A DNA stretch of 64,000 nt from Nissolia schottii. Its lineage: Eukaryota; Streptophyta; Magnoliopsida; Fabales; Fabaceae. Each line of letters opens with the position of its first letter. Positions within the stretch are counted from its first letter, which is position 1. The notes below the pieces were generated by a model, which worked only from the letters and a program-made list of their open reading frames with translations, did no database searches and had not been told where the DNA came from. Both the position numbers and the translations under genes were made by a program. Shown one piece after another: positions 58,406-64,000 of this stretch. The stretch is from assembly GCA_003254905.1 (NCBI GenBank), contig QANU01066119.1:226516-290515 (forward strand). Reading direction: 5' to 3'.

Positions 58406-60380
58406 TCCAAAAGGACAAGTGGAGCATTACAAAGAGAACAAAATTATAAGACCACCCACCGAAACACTACTCGGTCTTTACAATTCAAGCCTCACTAAAA
58501 TCTCCTAAAAAAATTTGATAACAAAATTTAAGAGAGAAAAAAGAAGGGAATGACTATTGTCACTCCTATGTGTCTAATGACATTCCTACTTTCTTTAATT
58601 TTTACATTGTTATTCTAAAATACTCTTCTTTCACTTTAACTAACATTAATTACTTATTAGCAATGAAATCAACAAATATTATTATCTTCAATTTAATTAA
58701 AAATAATTAAATTATTTTAAATAATCAATATTTATTTTATTTTTCAATTTTTACATAGATCAATAGATTTTACACATTGAAAATTAATTATTCAGTATAA
58801 CTATTAATATCTAAATATTATATTTTTAGACTTTCCTTGCACAGTAATTATTCAAATAATGCAGCAAAAAATATTTTTAAAAAAATAATAAATAAAAAAT
58901 TAAAAAATGTATACTTATATAATAAATCGTAATATACAATTACATACCTTATTTTGTATTATTTAGTGTGTGTCATTAGCAAAATTTAATTTTCAAATAA
59001 ACATATATACCATGATTAATTGTTATTGACTTAATAATTTTCAGTATGATTTTTTTTTGTTATTTTGTTCTTATAAATTATTAAAAAGGAACCATTTTAC
59101 TTAGAAATATTCATGCAATGTATAATTTATTTAATAGAAATAATTTACAAAAAATTAATCAATATTGAACTTGAGTAGTTTGTACAAGGTCACATATTCA
59201 AATCTTATCGTGATCGATATTCCAAAAATAAAATGTTGCTCAAAAACTGACTAATTCAATATGTTAAAGATACCTTAGTTTTTAAAAACAAACAAGTCAA
59301 TAATAATAAATAATGGTATCATACGCTTATTTATTAGTTATTCAACCGTATAAATACTCGCATATCTAGAATAAGGTATATAATTGTAAATTATGATTTT
59401 TAAGTATACTTATGTTTTATTATATTTTTAAATACTCACTACTATATTATTTGAATAATTACTGAATTTTTTATAAAATAATTAATATTTAGATAGAAAA
59501 ACGTATATTTAATAAATTAATTACTGAAAGACATAATATCAGTTGCCATTGTAAAAATTAAAAATGACATAAATAATAAATATTTTATATAATTGAATCA
59601 ATTTTGTAGAAAATTGATTCATTAGTAATTAATATTAGTTAAAGTAGAAGAAGGATATGCAAGACCAAGAACAATAGTAAAAATGAAACTTGAATCACAC
59701 ATGACCACTCACGGAGCAACAACACCACCCCATCATCATCCAAAGGAATAAGCAACCAGAATAGCACCGAAACTGAGAGCCGATCCAAAACCCGTACGGA
59801 AGGGGAATGCACTAAAATGCTTGAACGTTTAGCATTTAAAAAAATAAGGTGAAGCCTATGGTGCATCTAAAAAACGGAGATATGATAACTTTTAAATATA
59901 ATGATTAAGTGACAAAAAAATTGGTTAAAAAAAAATACCATACATCCAATACTTAGAGGCACAGTAGCCTTTACCTTAAAAAAAAATGCTTGAACCGTTC
60001 ATTAACAAGTAAAACTTTTAATGTATAATTTTTTAAAAAATTTGATCCTTAAATCGGCCGTAACACTTACCGTAATTTTTTTAAAATTCACTTGTTAACA
60101 AAAAGAATGACTTAATATTTTTGCATTGAGTTGTTGGTTATGGAATGGGATACCTTTGTAAATTCAAATATCAGTCAGAAGTATTATGATTAAATAAGCT
60201 ATTCTTGTCTTGTATAAGATGCCGAACATTAATTTGTTTTTGTCCTCCTTCATGAAACATCTCACTAGTCTATTATTCCAAAACCCATTCCAGCGTATAT
60301 TATTTTAAGATATGATGGGAGCCACGTACGACTTTGATGTGCCAAGCTAAGATGGTCCTAGAGGCGAAGCGCAAAAGAAA
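58406..60380. other. AT-rich intergenic DNA upstream of the lectin
   Basis: No coding signal with support is seen. The minus frame at 59639-59866 has no domain. One MITE-like element lies at 59845-59978. Confidence 0.45.
59845..59978. mobile_element. MITE-like element, 134 bp
   Basis: Terminal inverted repeats of about 26 bp (TAAGGTGAAGCCTATGGTGC versus TAAGGTAAAGGCTACTGTGC) match at roughly 21 of 26 positions. The sequence ATGCTTGAAC occurs on both sides (59816 and 59988), separated from the element by A-runs. It lies about 480 bp upstream of the lectin start. Confidence 0.6.
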
Positions 60381-60385
60381 ATCCA

Positions 60386-60396
60386 CTATATATAGG
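60386..60396 (+). promoter_or_regulatory. TATA box of the lectin gene
   Basis: CTATATATAGG lies about 60-70 bp before the ATG, an ideal plant TATA box giving a short leader of roughly 35 bases. A GCCACGTACG ACGT-core motif lies about 60 bp further upstream. Confidence 0.75.
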
Positions 60397-60454
60397 CAAG
60401 AGGTAAGCCTAAAAGTGGGCATCCCAAACCACTTAACAAACAATTTACACCATT

Positions 60455-61348
60455 ATGGCTAAAATGACCACCTCCTCAAAGAAGCCCGTATTCCTCCCGC
60501 TCCTTGCCTTCATAACCACCTGCCTTGTGATACTCCACAAGGTGAACTCACAGGAGCCCGTGAGTTTCTCATACTCCAGGTTTGACAAAGATGACGCACA
60601 GGACCTCATCCTCCAAGGCGATGCCTCCATCATTGAAAGCAGCGGCATCTTACGACTCACCAGGGTGGATAGTGGCGGAAACCCACTCAAGTCCAGTGTT
60701 GGCCGAGTCTTACACTCTACCCCCGTCCAGCTCCGAGATGAGAACGGGCGAGTAGCAGGCTTCACAACCTCCTTCGTCTTTCGCATCACATCGCCGCAAA
60801 ACGCCGAAACCCCCGCCGACGGCCTTGCCTTCTTCATGGCCCCGCCTGACTCCACCATCCCTCCTGGTTCTGCCGGGGCCCTCCTCGGACTCTTCAGCAA
60901 TCCAAATGCTCTCAACAACTCCCGTAAGGAAATGGTCGGTTTCAAAGGCGCCTCCAGCGAGGTTGTTGCCATTGAATTCGACACCTATCCTAACTTAAAC
61001 ATCGGGGATCCAGATTATAGGCACGTTGGGGTCGATGTCCATTCTATCAGGTCAAGGATTACTGAGAAGTGGGACTGGGTAAGTGGGGATCCCGTCGCTG
61101 TAACAATAAATTACGACCCTTACGGTAAAGAGCTAATGGTTATTGCCACTCAATATAGTGGACCTAGGGTGGAGCTAGCTTATAACGTCGACTTGGCCGC
61201 CGAACTTCCTGAAACTGTTAGGGTAGGGTTCTCTGGTTCCACGGGACAACTCTCACAAATAAACGATCTTCTAAGTTGGTCTTTCTACTCAAACCTTCAG
61301 ACGAACTATTTTGCGGAGAAGCGTGGCCATATTGCAACCGTTGTGTGA
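60455..61348 (+). CDS. Legume lectin, secreted, intronless
   Basis: 297 aa in a single exon, typical of legume lectins. Residues 1-32 form a signal peptide with a hydrophobic core (FLPLLAFITTCLVIL). The mature chain starts near QEPVSFSYSRF. The legume lectin beta-sandwich (PF00139) spans the rest. Asp122 in ADGLAFF is the conserved sugar-binding Asp. The metal cluster EFDTYPN...D...H (Glu174, Asp176, Tyr178, Asn180, Asp185, His190) is complete for Mn2+ and Ca2+. The C-terminal strand has DLLSWSFYSNL. In the loop before LGLF the usual sugar-contacting Gly appears as Ala142 (GALLGLF), which may change specificity. One N-glycosylation site, Asn154-Asn-Ser. It would enter the secretory pathway and bind carbohydrate in vacuole or wall, in storage or defence. 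The ATG fits the TATA box. A 179-aa antisense frame is a shadow. Confidence 0.95.
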   Translation: MAKMTTSSKKPVFLPLLAFITTCLVILHKVNSQEPVSFSYSRFDKDDAQDLILQGDASIIESSGILRLTRVDSGGNPLKSSVGRVLHSTPVQLRDENGRVAGFTTSFVFRITSPQNAETPADGLAFFMAPPDSTIPPGSAGALLGLFSNPNALNNSRKEMVGFKGASSEVVAIEFDTYPNLNIGDPDYRHVGVDVHSIRSRITEKWDWVSGDPVAVTINYDPYGKELMVIATQYSGPRVELAYNVDLAAELPETVRVGFSGSTGQLSQINDLLSWSFYSNLQTNYFAEKRGHIATVV

Positions 61349-61640
61349 TTTGACTTGGATGGGATCTACCTTGCAGGGCTGTAGTTATGTTTGAGAAATA
61401 AGGCCTAGTGTAGTCCATACTCCATCGTCTGCATGTACATCCCGCCAGTCACTGTCAGCGTCCTGCTTACTATGCATGTTGCTTCGGGACTGCTTATGAA
61501 CTATGAGACTTTAATGAGATGTTTTATGTTATATAGTTGCTACGCCTTTTCACTTTTTCTTTATTTTGGCTTATGTGTTGTGTTTTTGAGAATGCTAAAA
61601 TTTCAAACAAAAAAATAAATCCACTCATAGTTTGAAAATC
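61349..61640 (+). other. Lectin 3' UTR and flank
   Basis: AT-rich 3' region. Its last 78 bp (61563-61640, beginning ATTTTGGCTTATGTG) recur after the N at 62002-62083 with a few differences. Confidence 0.55.
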
Positions 61641-61822
61641 GGCTCACGTGGACGGTTCAGCCGTAATGGCTCGCGGTCAGGTCCGAGACCATACCCATGC
61701 CAAAACAGTTTAGTTGGCGAAGGGGGAATCGAAGATTCGATTAAAATCGCCGGCAAACGGGTTAAGAATCATAACAGGCAAGCTTCCCCGTTACGGGGTG
61801 AATTTAAGCAGTTGAAGGGGCA
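61641..61822. other. GC-richer segment of unknown origin
   Basis: Less AT-rich than its surroundings, it lies between the lectin flank and a CACTA terminus. A short frame at 61632-61865 runs through it into the transposon and has no domain. Confidence 0.35.
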
Positions 61823-62000
61823 CTACAAGAAAATTGGATATTACCGGCGGATTTTCCGTCGGTAAAATTAGGGTTTACCGTCAGTTCGGGAAATTTTCCA
61901 ACGGACGTACCGTCAGACACGGGCCGACGATAAAGTGGTCGATGGAAATCAATTTACCGTCGGTTGAAAAGAACTGACGGTAATTTCCGTCGGACAAAAC
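61823..62000 (+). mobile_element. 5' end of a third CACTA copy, cut at an N
   Basis: CACTACAAGAAAATTGGAT is followed by dense TTACCGTCGG / CCGACGG motifs, the same family as the 39-58 kb elements. The sequence stops at the ambiguous base at 62001 and no 3' end follows. Confidence 0.8.
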
Positions 62001-62001
62001 N
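62001..62001. other. Single N, probable assembly join
   Basis: The only ambiguous base in the window. Transposon sequence ends at it, and a diverged copy of the lectin 3' flank begins directly after it. Confidence 0.8.
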
Positions 62002-62083
62002 ATTTTGGCTTATGTGTTTTGTTTTCGAGAATGCTAAAATTTCAAACAAAAAAATAACTCCACTCATAGTTAGTTTGAAAATC
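62002..62083 (+). repeat. Second copy of the lectin 3' flank
   Basis: Matches 61563-61640 with several substitutions and a 4-bp TAGT duplication. The divergence argues against a simple assembly echo of identical sequence. Confidence 0.7.
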
Positions 62084-62403
62084 TTTCATGAGTTCTCAAT
62101 ATTTTCTTTGCAAATTCTGAAATAAGGTACGAAATGAAACAAGTGACAATTTTGTCATTAAAATTATATTTTCAGCTTTTATTTCATGTCTTCAAATTTC
62201 AAGTATAAAACTACCCATTATAAAATTTCAATTTGATATTTGTTTCATTAATTGAAGTAGCATTTGCAGTAATTCCCTATTTATTATCTGAGCATTACAA
62301 TTGATGCTCTCATTAGTTATGGCCGATGATACCTGTTGGAAAGTGTTGAACACTTACACGGATAAGTACGGCACAAAGCTCACTCGCATATATAGTGTAG
62401 GAA
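62084..62403. other. AT-rich spacer, no gene seen
   Basis: No recognisable gene. A short sequence near 62335-62400 starting TGTTGGAAAGTG could be the edge of the following retroelement, but no partner LTR is visible. Confidence 0.35.
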
Positions 62404-62815
62404 TTGACAGCGAAGGAGAGCCTCGACTCAGATCGAATTCAAAAAATTGAAGAAACTCTCACGATGATGCAGAAATCGTTGAATCAGATGCTACACTCCG
62501 CATCAGATGCAGGGATCTGGATCAAGATTAGAGAGCCCCCAACATATCGGTTGCAGATGCAAACTCGAGGAGCCAAAATCGACTTCTCAAGTTTTGACGG
62601 GACAGATGTTCGTTCTTCATTGGATCTTTAGGTTAGAACAATATTTTGCATTTTACGCAATGACTGATGAGCAGAAAATTACTTTGGCTTTGATTCATTT
62701 CGAGAAAAAGGTAGTGCCTTGGTTTCAATTAATTAACTCAGTGAACATGCCCCATGCAATTGTGCCCAATGCTCACTCGAGCTTTGGAATCATAATTCGG
62801 GCCTTCTATGTTTGA
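62404..62815 (+). pseudogene. Ty3/gypsy gag fragment, frameshifted
   Basis: Reads IDFSSFDGTDV in one frame and LHWIFRLEQYFAFYAMTDEQ then VVPWFQL in the next. This is the plant gypsy gag signature (FDGxDPxxWI.k.EqyF), with a frameshift near 62605. It ends without zinc knuckle or pol. Confidence 0.75.
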
Positions 62816-64000
62816 CTATCCTCGATTCGAGCTTTGGAATCATTATTCTGGTACCTCAAGAATAATAGTAATAACAATAACACAAGTAACCCCGATAATT
62901 CGAACAGAGCTCATCATTTTCCTATTGTTGTTCATTATTTGGGATAAATCCATCTCTATGAAACCAAAGGGGGGATAACCTTTCTGTTAGTAAATGGAGA
63001 GACATCAACTGCAGAGGGGTTGGCAAAGGAAGCGAAATGAAATTTCTTGAACCACCAAAGAAATTTATTGATTGGTTTATCCCCTGGTTTAAAATCGAAA
63101 AAAATAATAACATAAGCTTGAACTTGCAATCGAACGATTGGCTAAGGTAATTGGAGGTTTGTAAATGAGAAAGGGTTTGAAGAAAGCATTATTCAACCAT
63201 AGTTGCATTCACCATAGGGGACATCCAGGATTGATCGACTGCCCCTCTCTCATGCTGTCATGGAGTGTGTTCATTTTTGAGGAAAGGGTTGACAACAGCA
63301 GTTTAGCTAAGCAAACTGGTTTTCGATTCTCGTTGAGGATGATGGCTAGGCTTTGGAAATATTGTAACATGGTTACACTTTTGGTACGAAAACAGCACCA
63401 GAAATTAAAGCCAATACCAAAGGAAAGGTACATGCTCACTGTTTTTCATGAAATGAGTGTATGCCATTTTGGATTGGTTAATTTCGATGGGTTTATCAGA
63501 AATAGATTTTGAATTAGGGCATACAAGTTCCCAATTTGGTTTAAGTCCTGTGATAGCCTCAACATTGAACAAAGTCGGGCCAACCATGCCACAGGATAAA
63601 TGAAAGTTGTTTGTTGACTTGCTCCAAAAGTATAGGGAAGCACCTATGAAGCAGTATGAACAATAAGAATCTCTTCTTTTGATAATTGAAGTAGGTTATA
63701 AATTCCCATTCATTTCCATTGGGTCTTTATGGTTTTCTCCATGCGGTTAAGCCAGAAATGGAAGTCTCGAGAATCTATTTTTCGAGATTGGTACATCAAC
63801 CTTGGGGTTACTTCTAAAAAATTTTCCGGACAGAAAATGGCTGCGACCAAAAATAGAATCAAGGGTGCACATGGGCTCAGCTTCTTCTTGGCAAGGAAAA
63901 ATGTGTGCATATTCTAGGGCCTTTTCCAGAGATGTGATAAGATTAATAAAGGCATGAATGATGTTTCCAATAGCGAAGGGGAGTATTATTCGGTTATAAA
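62816..64000. other. Probable retroelement relics, no intact gene
   Basis: Short broken frames on both strands (63165-63512 plus, 63710-63910 minus) with no domain I can name. The sequence follows the gypsy gag fragment and is probably its degraded continuation or other relics. Confidence 0.35.

Noticed and set aside
60445-60984. 179-aa antisense frame opposite the lectin
   Set aside because: It is a shadow of the GC-rich lectin coding sequence, with no domain, promoter or leader.

Overview
The window is nuclear DNA of a flowering plant, most likely a papilionoid legume. The evidence is spliced plant genes with GT-AG introns, a complete intronless legume lectin, AT-rich intergenic DNA, and nested copia, gypsy, Mutator-like and CACTA elements. 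I identify three intact host genes; nearly everything else is transposon-derived. I ran no database search, so family names rest on motifs and remembered family features.

Layout. 1-7.4 kb: degenerate repeats, a decayed Ty1/copia integrase (+) and a decayed Ty3/gypsy gag (-). 7.6-21.6 kb: two tandem, same-strand type II NAD(P)H dehydrogenase genes of the external Ca2+-binding class. Each has ten exons and encodes 575 aa. The first resembles NDB1, with Gln at the NADPH/NADH-deciding position; the second resembles NDB2, with Glu. A 1.3-kb Mutator-like element with a perfect 9-bp target duplication sits between them, and SINE-like and hairpin elements lie in their introns. 22.4-29 kb: an old minus-strand copia gag plus LTR, split by a younger gag-less copia (24294-28271). 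30.7-38.7 kb: a very young minus-strand copia with an open pol frame. Its gag is split by a 3.2-kb solo LTR.

39.4-58.4 kb is a CACTA (En/Spm) graveyard. A 13-kb two-gene element lacks its 3' terminus and carries two stacked solo LTRs (1.66 kb, then 3.16 kb) in its first gene. Next comes the end of a second CACTA family, then a 3.7-kb deletion derivative of the first family in inverted orientation. 60.4-61.4 kb holds a legume lectin gene with a clear TATA box. 61.8 kb onward has another CACTA head, a single N beside a duplicated lectin 3' flank, and gypsy gag remnants.

How the genes act: the NDB proteins would oxidise cytosolic NADPH and NADH at the outer face of the inner mitochondrial membrane, feeding ubiquinone without proton pumping, tuned by Ca2+. 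The lectin is a secreted or vacuolar sugar-binding protein and is unrelated to them. The least expected signals are a 9-bp imperfect palindrome (CGCTGAGCG) clustered in two seemingly unrelated LTR families, a second CACTA motif array between the two CACTA genes, and a possible hidden second lectin copy at the N. I found no RNA gene, CRISPR array or prokaryotic-type system.
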